64,000 bases of DNA from Humulus lupulus (lineage: Eukaryota > Streptophyta > Magnoliopsida > Rosales > Cannabaceae), in NCBI RefSeq assembly GCF_963169125.1, contig NC_084794.1, positions 112,754,358 to 112,818,357 on the forward strand. Direction: 5' to 3'. The translations under genes and the position numbers were made by a program. Below, one piece after another: positions 1 to 11,111 of this stretch; within the stretch, counting starts at the first letter, position 1; every line of letters starts with the position of its first letter. The notes beneath the pieces are model-generated. The model searched no databases, was not told the DNA's origin, and saw nothing but the letters and a program-made list of their open reading frames with translations.

Positions 1-515
1 TTCAGTTAAATGATCTTGGAACCACATATCCAAATATTCTCCACCCCTACTAGATCGCAAGATCTTTAATGTTTTACCTAATTGGTTCTGAGCGATAGCT
101 AGGAATTCCTGAAACTTTGAAAATGTTTCTGATTTCCTATGCATTAGGTAAAGACATGAGTATCTAGAGTAATCATCAATGAAAGTGGCAAAATACTTAA
201 AACCACCCCTGGCTTTTACATTCAAAGGTCCACAAACATCTTAATGAACAAATCCAAGTGGTTCTTTGGCCCGATCACCATTTGCGAAGAATGGAAGGTG
301 AGTTCCTTCAAAGGTTCATCCTTTGTAAGTCTTTGAATTCTATCATAGCCAATGTGACCTAGTCTCAAGTGCCATAAATACGTCATGTTATTGTTATCGA
401 TGTTTTGATGTTTATTGGTCCTAGGTTTAGCTACTTTGAATAAATCATTATTACACGTGAGGGGATCAATAGGCCGCAGAATTATGATCCATTGAAAGAA
501 ATAGATACAATACAA
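1..515 (-). pseudogene. copia-1 GAG-pre-integrase and integrase core fragment
   Basis: Minus-strand translation gives the GAG-pre-integrase signature YLWHLRLGHIGYDRIQRL, followed toward base 1 by a broken integrase core that still shows SRGGEY, the segment around the second catalytic Asp of copia integrases. Integrase inserts retrotransposon cDNA into chromosomes. Reading frames shift and stop several times, and the C-terminal part lies outside the window. The order (after protease, before RT) fits Ty1/copia and excludes Ty3/gypsy. Confidence 0.75.
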
Positions 516-517
516 AA

Positions 518-860
518 TTATGATCCATTGAAAGAAATAGATATATTAGAACTTGTAAAAGTCATAACAAATCGTTCTAATTGCAACGTGAAAACTGAAA
601 TTAAATTTCTACTAAAATCCAGAATAAAAAATACATCTTTCAAAATTAAATATTTATTTCCAAACTTCAAGCGAGCTATTCCTCTAGCTTGGACCGTAAC
701 GAACGCTCCGTTCCCAAATCTAAGCATTAAGCTGCTTTCGTCAACTTCCTCCCACGATTCAAGAAGTGGTAAAGAGTTACAAACATGGTTAGTAGATAGA
801 GAATCAATAATCCAAATGCATTTATCATTCTCTAAAACACATGTTTTTAAGATGATTGAA
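518..860 (-). pseudogene. copia-1 protease remnant
   Basis: On the minus strand a frame contains a copia-type retropepsin context (Trp-Ile-Ile-Asp-Ser-Leu-Ser-Thr-Asn-His-Val), where the usual active site is Asp-Ser/Thr-Gly. The Gly is Leu here, which would abolish activity. The following segment (FGNGAFVTVQARG, then LKDVFF and NLISV) is the usual strand-rich tail of the domain. Retropepsin cuts the gag-pol polyprotein. It lies between the gag remnant and the GAG-pre-integrase motif, as expected. Confidence 0.65.
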
Positions 861-1740
861 CTATAATCATTACCTTTATTTTTCGCTGCCAGAAACTTGG
901 GACAATCTTGTTTCCAATGCCGCTTATTATTGCTGTGAAAGCACTTACCTTTACATTTCTTGTTATTCTTTTTCTTCCCCTTAGGCGTCTATGCAATTGG
1001 TTGTGCACTCGTCTTTGCAGCCTTTGCAAGCCTGGGTTGGTGTTTTGTCCACCTTTCTTCTTGTTTCTAGCTTTCGTAGATGAAGCTAGGTTAGCTTCAG
1101 CCTTAGCTGGATCAGTAGCAGCAGCAGTAGTCTTGTTTTCTCCTCCCCTACATGGTCCACCCATGATAGACTCGAAATTCTGAAGCTCGTTCATGAGCTG
1201 CATCAAACCATAGTTGAGTTTATTCATCACATAGTTGGTGGTGAATGCCAGGAAAGCTGGAGAAAGACTGTGGAGGATTAAGCCAACTTGAGTCTCCTCA
1301 TCTATTATTTCTCTGTGTGTTCAGCTTCCTAAAAGTATTTGGTCATTTTGATTAGATGATCGTGAACGTGTTGAGACGGTGCCATTCGAGCATTGGCCTA
1401 CTTCTTGGTGGCCTCAAAATGAGTTTTCACTGATTTTTCCCCGAACATGTCTTGGAGCTGATCCATGATTTCGTAGGCTGTCTCGACATTCTCCATCTTT
1501 ATCTTGAGAGTGTCAACCATACTAGTCACCATATGTAGTATCGTGCCTTGTTGTTGGTTGCCTACCAACACTCGTATTTTTCTCTAATAGTCTTGGTAGC
1601 TCTTTCAGTTGGAACTTCCAGGGATTCTTCAGTCATGACGAACTTGGAGTTGTCACCAATCAATACTATGTTGATATTCTGCTTCCACTTAAGGAAGTTT
1701 TCTCCAGTGTGTTTCTACATTGAAAGTTAAGAAAGGATGG
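861..1740 (-). pseudogene. copia-1 gag remnant
   Basis: Minus-strand frames give a copia gag with a UBN2-like body (near 1740-1240, including WKQNINIVLIGDN and FVMTEESLEVP), a low-complexity Ala/Lys-rich linker near 1060-1150, and a degenerate zinc-knuckle region near 870-960 (His-Trp-Lys-Gln-Asp-Cys). Gag forms the virus-like particle and binds element RNA. The frame is interrupted by several stops (for example a TAG after a Cys-Trp pair near 1560) and by indels. The start codon was not pinned down. Confidence 0.65.
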
Positions 1741-4164
1741 GAGTAGACAAAACCATAACAATACTACATATTATCAATAAAATAGAAATCAATCACATTT
1801 GCTAAATTAATCTTCTATTCACTCATATTTCAATAAATAGAACAACATATACCACAAAATATGTAGGATATGGAAAAAATACTAAAATAATCATATCTAT
1901 ATTTATTTAGGATTTTAACTAATCTATGATATTGTTGTCCCAGTTGGCAAGAGTAAAAAAAATATCATTAGTTAAATAGAGTTGTAAACTCAGTTAATAA
2001 TGGACACCATTATTAACAACCTACTATTTGATCAAAATAAGAAAACAAAATTTCTTATTTTATGAGCTAAAGCCACAATTTCGATAATCATAGATTTAGT
2101 CCTAGCAGTCGCAGAGTCTATTAGAATTTGACTTATAATTATCCATCTTTGAAAGTCTAACATTTTCAAAGTGTCTCGAGGCCCCATTAAGCTATCGACC
2201 TTGTTAAACCAACGGTGGAGATCGAATATAATTCTTAAAATAAGCTCATTATTTAATTAAAAATACCATTTTTATTATTAATTTTTAAAAATTAATGACT
2301 ATGGTTCTCCAAAACATTGTAAAATTAATTTTTTAAAACCAAAGTCCTATAATTTTCAATTTATTCTAAATTGTCACATTGAAACAAATTCAATTATTTT
2401 AGAATTAATTTGTTGTTAATCAGTATTTAAGTTTAACTATAATAATGAACCTATACAATTAAGTCCAACTCAGGCAAATGGACCTTAACAATTGGGCTTA
2501 TACAGAAGAGGCCTGGGTCCAATATGTCATTCTCACTACTAGGGCCCCCAAACTTCCAAACAAGGTCCAAAAGACTAGAATTTAAACCTTCATTTTCTTA
2601 ACTGATATTAATTAATTAGGCTCACTATAGTCATGCAAAGCAAATGAGCTTTCACAAATGGAATCGCCCACAAAAGAAGAATTTAAACTTTATATTTTCT
2701 AATGGGCCCAAATAAAACCTATCATTTTGTGAATGTTTTATTTAGCAAAATACCATATATTATGCAAACATATGGGCCACTATATGCTTCTAAGCCCAAT
2801 TGCAAAAATACCACATATAGTGTAAACAAACATGTTATAATTGGATGGTTCTAATCATGTTACTATATGAGCAAGTCTATGAATTTATGTAAAAATACTA
2901 CAATTGATTTCATTTGCAAAAGTAACACAATTAATTTTCTAGAATATATCCAAAATTCGAATTAATTTAATTTTTTTAGCAAAAATAAATAAGTTAATTT
3001 AAATGAAATTTATCAACAATTAACAAAAGTTAATTTAAATTTCATTTATCAACAATCAACTTAGTTTAGGTCATTTAAATATGATTTATCAACAATTAAT
3101 CTAAAGTTAATTTAAATCACATTTATTAACAATTAAAAAATAAATATTTTATTAATTGGTTTGAAAAAAATTATATTTTTTAAAATTTAACTAATTTTAA
3201 ATTTTAAAACAAATATGATTAACTATTTTTCAAAGAATATATTGTGTTGTTACAACTATCAACAAATATCGTAAGCATTTTTAATATTAATTGTTGTAAC
3301 AAACCTAAAATATCTCAAACAATTAAACAAATTCAAATATCATAAAAATATCGAGTCAACAAATTTTCAAATTTCATATAATTTAAATATTAACATCTAT
3401 AAAATAATCAGATATTTATATTTTCAAATAAAAGATTTAAAAAATATCAAGTATTTAAAAAAATATCTTTAAAATCTGATAACTTAATTCTAATATTTTA
3501 ATATATTAAAAGATTTTAAATTAATTAGTGAACTTATTTTTAAATTTAAATTTGAAACTTTGTAGAAAATATCCAGTTTTTAAATAACAAACAACAAAAA
3601 TATCTTATTTAAGAAAGATTAACTGATCAAATAAATATAATATTTTTGGGTTTGTTACAAAAAATTAATTCCATATATAATTATCATTAATTTTAATAAA
3701 AAAATTAAAAATAATATATATATATATGATGAACAGTACCTGTATCAGGTATTGTTCACAGTGGTGTACAAAGGAGACGCGCGTGCACAGCTGCAGCCGA
3801 GTAACGCCGACAGACCCGCGTGCGAGGGAGGGGTGATGCGTCGAGTGGCGCGCGTGTGAGGTGGGGTAGCGTCAAGGGACGTGCGCACGCATGTGGCTTT
3901 ACAGCCTAAAAAAGAATTCAAAAAAAAAAAATTGTGTACTTTTTCAACACAAAAATGCTTTCTAAATTTTTTTACAATGTCTTACACCAAATAAAGCATT
4001 TATAGAAATTAATTGGATAGAAAACACAACCAAATAACTCAAATTTGATAATAATTACATAAAATTCAATATGCTTCATAAAAAATATGAAATCCATCTA
4101 ATTACTTAGCACATCAAATAATTCAATTTTACCATGTTCATGCATGAAAATAAAAATTACTAAA
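1741..4164 (-). other. copia-1 untranslated leader, AT-rich with a GC-rich island
   Basis: About 2.4 kb between the gag remnant and the primer-binding site without a long open frame. It is very AT-rich except for 3765-3900, a GC-rich stretch with many CGCG/GCGC words. A near-perfect hairpin at 3731-3757 (GAACAGTACC paired with GGTATTGTTC) borders that island. The leader is long for a copia element, so an unrecognised decayed insertion is possible. Confidence 0.5.
2990..3135. repeat. Imperfect tandem repeat, unit about 40-55 bp
   Basis: The words TTAATTTAAAT and TTTATCAACAATTAA recur about four times in the same order in this stretch of the copia-1 leader, with variable spacing. This looks like an old, degenerate tandem array. 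Confidence 0.55.
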
Positions 4165-4178
4165 GGCTCTGAGGCCAG
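4165..4178 (-). other. copia-1 primer-binding site
   Basis: The minus strand reads CTGGCCTCAGAGCC next to the inner end of the 5' LTR. It differs slightly from TGGTATCAGAGCC, the usual plant copia site complementary to initiator-Met tRNA. The position next to the LTR end (TGTTGAG on the plus strand at 4180) supports it. Confidence 0.65.
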
Positions 4179-4179
4179 T

Positions 4180-7100
4180 TGTTGAGATTATTTATACAGG
4201 ATCTTATTTATTTCCATGTAAATCATATATTAAACAAAATCAATATAAGAAAACCTAAAACATGTTTCTATAATTGAATTTAAATAGAGATGATAATAAG
4301 AACGCTTACATTGTATGCAGCCAAATGAATAAATCACCCCTTCAGTTTCTCTAACCCTTGTATCCTTTTGGTCGCAGTGTATCACCAAGAAACTGAATCG
4401 ATCTTCAAATTTCTTCACAGTCTTCCATAAAATCCTTGGAATCACCTAGACTAGAGTGGGAAATTCTCAACACATGAGATAGATACAGAGAGAAGAAGAA
4501 AAGAGAATATAGAAACTTAGAAAATGACTTTTATTGTAGAGAGAGTCTAAAACCCTAAAGTGTCAAACCTAGATCTTCTGATCATCTATTTTTAACTCTC
4601 ACTTAGCATTCGTTTTAAAGGCTCAGTTAGGACACTTATTTAATTAAAAATCGATAAAATAATAGGCGATTATAGCCCTTAGGTCGAAATTCTCATGGGC
4701 TATAGGCCTGTGAAATTTCTCATTTAATTATAAACTCGTTGGATTTAAATTCAAGACCCGTATTATTTTCTATTGATTAATTAATTAAATAATTATTTAA
4801 ATCCTTTATCAAATTAATTATTTATAATTCGAACCTTGATTTAAACTTATTTATTAATTTAGATACCAATTTGTCTTAAGTAATAAATGTTACCTCAAAT
4901 TTCTTTTCTTCTCTAATTTGCATAACTTTGTGAAATTATCCAAAATTGACCTAATCAACTTTGATAATTCTAATTGAAATTAAATCAATTAATTGAGACT
5001 ATCTAGATGATTTTATCCAAGGGATTGTGGGGACCATAGGTGTAACGCCATGGATATCCAAGACCGCTACACTGTGTATTTATAAAGGTGCAGGACTTGC
5101 TAATCAAGTCATTTAGTTAAAAACATGTTACTGAAACCATTAATGAACTAGGGATTAAAGGTTTTGGTCACAAAAGATACATTTTATATAATTAAACATT
5201 TTGTGCAAGGGATCCCAAAAGAAACAATATTTGAAAATCAGTTTACAAAATTTCCAGAGTACAAACAACCACTAGCCACTCTAAGGGCAAAACAGACATT
5301 TATGGTCCTCCTGTTCCTGTCTCCTCCTCAATCGTGGCAGCTGAGCAGCCGATCATGTATATTCTGCCTTCAGAGCTCTCCGATTCAGGGTTGATCAAGC
5401 CTACCCTTGCCTTTACCTGCACCACGTAGCACTAGTGAGCCAAGGCCCAGTAAGAAAACATGACATCTTATCACAAACAATGATAACAATTAGATAACTC
5501 TTAAGGCATGTTCTTACACTTAGCATACCACATTAATCACATAGCTCATAGACATAACTAGAAAATTAACAAGCCAACACTCAGCTATTCGGCATGACAA
5601 CTCCATCAACCAATAATAATAATAATCAACGCCCTTAGGTCGCACCCTCTATTTAACCCCACTGACTCTGGTCTGCTTAAACCGAGCTGTCCTCAGATAC
5701 CAGTGGCTGAGCCGCACCCTATGCGCCAATGTAAACTCCGGCACTCTTAGGTCGTTTTCTTGTTATTCACATGGCATAATACCATCATTTATAAAGCATA
5801 CAAAACAGGGAACCCTTAGTCCCATTATAAATTCAGAACCGGGTGCAGTTTTCTTACCTTTAGTTTCCAAATGTATTGGTTACGTGATATGCCTCTTGAT
5901 CACGATCCGTTTCCTGAGAACCTAGCTTATACCTAGTCACAACCAAGATAAGGGATACCATTAATAATCATAAAAAGGTTTCCGGGTAAGGTTCTAGCCT
6001 CCGGGACATCAAATTCCACCAAACAAGGTAGTAGAATCGATCCCGAGCACCCTAGGTTATGTTCCCGCGCTTAAAAACACCAAAAGGCAACAAATGACCT
6101 TAAGGTCGCAGCTCAAGCCCCTCATGCCGCGGCATGGCCCTAACCAGAGGCTCAGCCTCGCCCAAAAATTGACACGGGTTGCGGCCCTACATACCCCATG
6201 TCGCGGCCCGCCCTCCATCTCCAACACTCATCAGCTTCAGAGGGCCGCGGCACACCAAGAACTATGTCGCGGACTGACCCCTTCGAACCTAGAAAAACCA
6301 CCATTTTTTACTCTGAAACCTCACTCAAAACCTCTCATAACCATCCCAAGATATACTCCAATTATCATAAACACTCTTGCATGATTTCAGAAGCAGAAAC
6401 CAGCAGATACCTAATCTAAAAACTCATCAAAACACCATTTTAATTTCTGAAACTCACACACTCAAGAACACCAAAACCAGTCAGAAAACCCAGAAGTCAA
6501 ACACTATATCATAAATTGGAGCTTACCTTCACTGAAGAATCAATCCTCCAAACACTCACTGAGCTAACTCCCAAGCTTTCTGCCCAAATTCAACCTTTAA
6601 TGCCATAACCCATAAAAACTTTAAAACTCAGCCAAAATCACAGAATTTAACCACCATGCATAAGACTTATGGCTTACCTTAACTATTGGTTGAATCCTTA
6701 GCTAATCCTTGAGCTAGTCTCCCAAATCACAGCTCCAATTCTCTGAATTCCAGCCAAGTTCCCTTAATTTTCTGTATTTTTCCTTGAGAGAGAAAGGGAG
6801 AGAGAGGGAAGGGTCGGTTTAGCTTTTGTTCTACTGTTTTCTAAAGTTTACTTAGTCTATCCTTAAGAAATTAAGTCAATCTTGAAGCTCGGGGTACCAA
6901 AACCATCCCCGAGGGAAAAATGGTAAAATTCCTCAGTATTCCTACCTAAGCTTCCTAACCTCAAATATATCTCCAATTATTTATTTCTATAACCCGGTAA
7001 CCCAAATAACCATCTAATACCCAAAATACCCCTTGACTTTCCCCAAGTCAAGTATTAAGTCCCGTTGTGGCTTTCCCGCTAAGTAGCTCCCTAGGATCGC

Positions 7101-7783
7101 CTCAAGTCACATGCTGGAGATTTACCCACATAATAATGTGGTCCTCACAATTATAACATATAATCACATTTACGCCCTCAACGGGCTAAAATTATGAATA
7201 TACTCCTTTAAACTAAACATGGCCTACATGCATACTAATACTCGTAGACATGCATTTTACATATATATTCATATAACCATACAAGCATACTTATCACAAA
7301 ATCATGCATTAAACTATTTAATTCACACACAATACCAATCGTGCCCTCCCGGCACACTAATCAAGGTCCTTAAGCCTTATTAGTGATTTTGGGTCGTTAC
7401 AATAGGCCTATGAAATCAAGCTCCAATAAGTTATCATAAATTTAACAAATAAATTTACTAACTTATTAATTCCTCGTGACTCCACTAAAGACTCGGAATT
7501 GAACTCTTGAATTCATAGAACACTCTATAAGTAATATAGATGCGTTATTGGTTATCCATTGTTACAACCATAATTATCATTCAATCATTTATAGACAGTC
7601 TACAATGACATGGGACTAAAATACTGTTTCACCCGTCATTGTATTTTATCCGTAAAAAACTTAGTTCCTTGTAAATTATATTTCGGTAAAGTAATATTAA
7701 TCACTGAATGAGATCTCTATCATTTAGCACCTTGAACCAAACTAAAAGGAAACCATTGTTTTACTTCTTTATCAGAAGCTGTT
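4180..7783 (-). repeat. copia-1 5' LTR, split by a solo gypsy LTR
   Basis: The LTR comprises 4180-5040 and 7407-7783 (about 1.24 kb without the insert). Its inner end on the plus strand is TGTTGAGATT beside the primer-binding site. The two halves rejoin across the insert at the duplicated ATAGG, restoring the palindrome CATAGGCCTATG. The outer end is reached at 7783, where sequence switches abruptly to a Tekay LTR. The last few LTR bases (a clear CA) are not obvious, so the outer boundary is uncertain by some bases. Confidence 0.65.
5041..7401 (-). mobile_element. Solo LTR of a Tekay-type Ty3/gypsy element
   Basis: 2361 bp in reverse orientation. On the minus strand it begins TGTAACGACCC and ends GGCGTTACA, with 5-bp target duplications ATAGG at 5036-5040 and 7402-7406. 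No internal sequence is present, so it is the product of LTR-LTR recombination. It shares blocks with the other Tekay LTRs here (for example the reverse complement of AAGGTAAGAAAACTGCACC, and three GCCGCGGC-like motifs between 6120 and 6260). Short open frames inside it are not genes. Confidence 0.9.
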
Positions 7784-9913
7784 ATTATATGTTATAATTG
7801 TGAGGACCACATTATTATGTGGGTAAATCAGCAGCATGCGACTTGAGGCGATCCTAGGGAGCTAGTTAGCGGGAAAGTCACAACGGGACCTAATACTTGA
7901 CTTGGGGCAAGTCAAGGGGTATTTCAAGTATTAGATGGTTATTTGGGTTATCGGGTTATGGAAATAAATAATTGGAGATATATTTGAGGTTAGGAAGCTT
8001 AGGTGGGAATACTGGGGAATTTTACCATTTTGCCCTCGGGGACGTTTCCGGTTCCCGTGCCTCGGGATTGACTTAATTGCTTAAGTATAGACTAAGTAAA
8101 CTTTAGAAAATAGAATAACAAAATCTAAACCGACCCTTCCCTCTCTCTCCCTTTCTCTCTCAAGGAAAAATTTAGAAAATTAAGGGAACTTGGCTGGAAT
8201 TCAGAGAATTGGAGTTGTGATTTGGGAGATTAACTCAAGGATTACCTAAGAATTCAATCAAGAGTTAAGGTAAGCCATAAGTTTTATGCATGGTGGTTAA
8301 ATTCTGTGATTTTTGCTGAGTTTGAAAGTGTTTATGGGTTTTGTCATTAAAGGTTGAATTTGGGCAGAAAGCTTAGGAGTTAGCTCAGTGAGTGTTGGGA
8401 GGATTGATTCTTCAGTGAAGGTAAGCTCCAATTTATGTTATAGTGTTTGAATTATGGGTTTTCTGACTGGTTTTGGTGTTCTTGAGTGTGTTAGTTTCAT
8501 AAATTAAAATGGTGTTTTGATTAGTTTTTAGATTAGGTTTCTGCTGGTTTATGCTTCTAAAATCATGCAAGAATGTTTGTGATAATTGGAGTATATCTTG
8601 GGATGGTTATGAGAGGTTTTGAGTGGGGTTTGAGAGTTAAAAAAGGTGGTTTTTTTGGGTTTGAAGGGGTCGTGGCCCTCTGAAGCTGATGAGTGCTGGA
8701 GATGGAAGGCGGGCCGCGGCATGGGGCATGTAGGGCTGCGACCCGTGTCAGTAATTGGGCGAGACTGAGCCTCTGGTTGGGGCCATGCCGTGGCATAGGG
8801 GGCTTGAGCCATACCCCTTAAGGATATTTGTGGCCTTTTGGAGTTTTTAAGCGCGAGAACATAACCTAGGGCCTCAAGATCGATTCTACTACCGTGTTTG
8901 GTGGAATTCGATGTCTCGGAGGCTAGTTACTTATCTGGAAAATATCTTTACAATTATTAATGGTATCCCTTATCTTGGTTGTGATTAGGTATAAGCTAGG
9001 GGCTCAAGAAGAGAATCGTGCTCAAGAGGCATCTCACGTAACCAGTACATTTGGAAATTCAAGGTAAGAAAACTGCACCTGGTTGTGAATTTATAACGGG
9101 ACTAAGGGTTCCCTGTTTTGTATGCTTTATGAAGGATGGTATTATGCCATGTAAATAATAAACAAACGGCCTAAGAGTTTCGGAGTTTACATTGCCACAC
9201 AGGGTGCGACTCAGCCACTGGTAGCTGAGGACAGCTTATTATGCACTGAGCTCGATTTAAGCGGACAAGAGTCAGTGGAATAAATAGAGGGTGCTACCTA
9301 AGGGTGTCGACCCTGATTATCATGTGATTTGATTGTTATTAATGATTGAAGGATTTGTCGTGCTGAATAGCTGAGTGTCGGTTTGTTGATTCTCTGGTTA
9401 TGTCTATGGACTATGTGATTAATGTGGTATGCTAAGTATATGAACATTCTTTAAGGATTATTCAATTGTTATCATTGTTTGTACTATAACATTATGTTTT
9501 GTTGCTGGGCCTTGGCTCACGGGTGCTACGTGGTGCAGGTAAAGGCAAGGGCAAGCTTGATCGGTCCTGAATTGGAGAGCTCTGAGAGCAGAATGTACAT
9601 GATCAGCTGCTCAGCTGCCACGGTTGAGGAGGAGACAGGAACGGGAGGACCATAAATGTCTATTTTTCCCTTAGAGTGGCTAGCGGTTGTTTGTACTCTA
9701 GAAATTTTGTAAACTGACTTTCAAACATTGTTTCTTTTGGGATCCCTTGTGTAAAACGTTTACTTATATGAAATGCTTATTTTATGACCAAAACCTTTTA
9801 ACCCTAGTTCATTGGTGATTTCGGTGACATGTTTTTAAGTAAATGACTTGATTAGCAAGTCTTTCACCTTTATAAATACACAGTGTAACAGTCTTGGCTA
9901 CCAGGGCTTTACA
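7784..9913 (+). repeat. Tekay-type LTR, 5' end missing in this window
   Basis: Same subfamily as the solo LTR at 5041-7401 but in the opposite orientation. Homology starts at ATTATATGTTATAATTG, matching position ~238 of the other copy, and ends at the LTR terminus (TTTACA, 9911-9913). What follows is not a primer-binding site, so it is the 3' end of a solo LTR or of an element. The simplest reading is that copia-1 inserted into this LTR and the missing 237 bases lie left of the window; a deletion breakpoint is the alternative. Confidence 0.8.
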
Positions 9914-10147
9914 GACACGTTTGAACAAGTCCATCGAAATAAGAAAGGTTTGCTAAGCTGGGAAGTTGGGAAGACGCATGTAAGATTTAATTATTTTAAA
10001 ATTAATTAATCTTTATTTTGTTTACATTTTTTCTCTTATTATCTTAATTAATTAATTTTAATATTTTTCAGGAGGAGATGAATCAAAGGAAAGTACGCCT
10101 ACTACCTCGTCTGTTGCTTCTTGTGTTGGCAGTTCTGATGTCCCATT
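9914..10147 (+). pseudogene. CACTA transposase gene, exons before the copia-2 insertion
   Basis: The frame reads FEQVHRNKKGLLSWEVGKTH up to a consensus donor (GTAAGAT, 9980). An AT-rich 93-bp intron follows, ending TTTTTCAG at 10072, and the frame continues GGDESKESTPTTSS to the insertion point of copia-2. The word resembles the plant Ptta/En/Spm transposase family (Transposase_24); that assignment is from memory of the family, but the CACTA terminus downstream supports it. The upstream part of the gene is not present, being cut at 9913 by the Tekay LTR. The coding phase continues across copia-2 into 26271. Confidence 0.6.
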
Positions 10148-11111
10148 TGTTAGGAAAATATAAATTTGCCTCAATTGAAATTGATAATAATATTACAACT
10201 CTATGCAATATATTACAAACAATAATGATTGATTTAAAAAGAGTTACAACTCTATAACTGAAAATTACAAATAAAAGGAGAAGGAGATGTAAGATGATAG
10301 AATTAGAAAATACAACTCTATTACAAAAGATACAAATAAACTACATGTGTTTGAACAAAAGGAAATAAAAAGATTACAAATCCTAAACAAAAGGTATAAG
10401 TAAATAGAACAAGAAGAAATAGTAGAAAAGCAAATGGAAGAAAATAAGAACAAGAATAAAAACAATAAACTCTCACTCACACAACCAAAGTGAAGAGTGT
10501 TGGGGATCACCAACTTGAACAAGGTTTGAAACCTTTGCCCAAAAGCTTATTTCCCCCTAACTCAAGCACTAAGGGATCTCTCACAGATATTAGAAAAGCT
10601 TTCTGGAATTATCAAGCCTCAAGGTGTTTCTAGCCAAGTGCTCTACTGGATAGAAATGTTGTGTCTTACAAGTGAGCTATAGGCTCTTATTTATAGAGTT
10701 TAGAAACACCCTTTGAATTTCAAATTCCACCAACCCCCATGCTTGTTACCAATATTTAATTGGATTAATATGGAATTAAAAAAGAGATTTGGGAGTTATT
10801 TGGGTTTTTAGAGCCGTTCAACAAAGATTGAAAAAACTGAAAAATTGATCAGTTTTTGGCCTATGGCCGCGGCCACTAGTCTCTGTCCCACAGGCCGCGG
10901 CCACCAACATTCAGTGGCCGCGGCCATCGACCAATTTCAGCACAAAAAATGTGTTGTTTTTCCAAACCATTCCAAACCCTCCCAAATGATTTTGTAACTC
11001 CCAAAACACATTATTGGGGTTAAAATCATATCTCTAACAGCCATATCTCATATGGCTTTATGAAATTCATCTCAATATTGTGTAACAACAAATTTACACA
11101 ATAAAGGGTAA
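10148..11111 (-). repeat. copia-2 3' LTR, first part
   Basis: Begins TGTTAGGAAAATATAAATT, as does the right LTR at 25141, and aligns with it base for base up to AAAGGGTAA, where Tekay-1 is inserted. It contains three GGCCGCGGCC palindromes near 10863-10927; the right LTR keeps two. A leucine/phenylalanine-rich frame at 10265-10522 recurs in the right LTR but is only LTR sequence. Confidence 0.9.

Larger units (their letters stand above)
1..7783 (-). mobile_element. copia-1: Ty1/copia LTR retrotransposon, left end outside the window
   Basis: Reading the minus strand from right to left there is a 5' LTR (7783-7407 joined to 5040-4180), a primer-binding site resembling the initiator-Met tRNA complement (4165-4178), a long AT-rich leader, a broken gag, a protease remnant, a GAG-pre-integrase motif and the start of the integrase core, which runs off the left edge. 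The 5' LTR is split by a solo Tekay LTR at 5041-7401. Coding parts carry several stops and frameshifts, so this is an old copy. RT, RNase H and the 3' LTR should lie left of the window. Confidence 0.85.

Noticed and set aside
10265..10522. Hydrophobic Leu/Phe/Ser-rich frame, repeated at 25258-25467
   Set aside because: It lies in both LTRs of copia-2, has a low-complexity composition and the two copies differ in frame length; it is LTR sequence and not a membrane protein gene.
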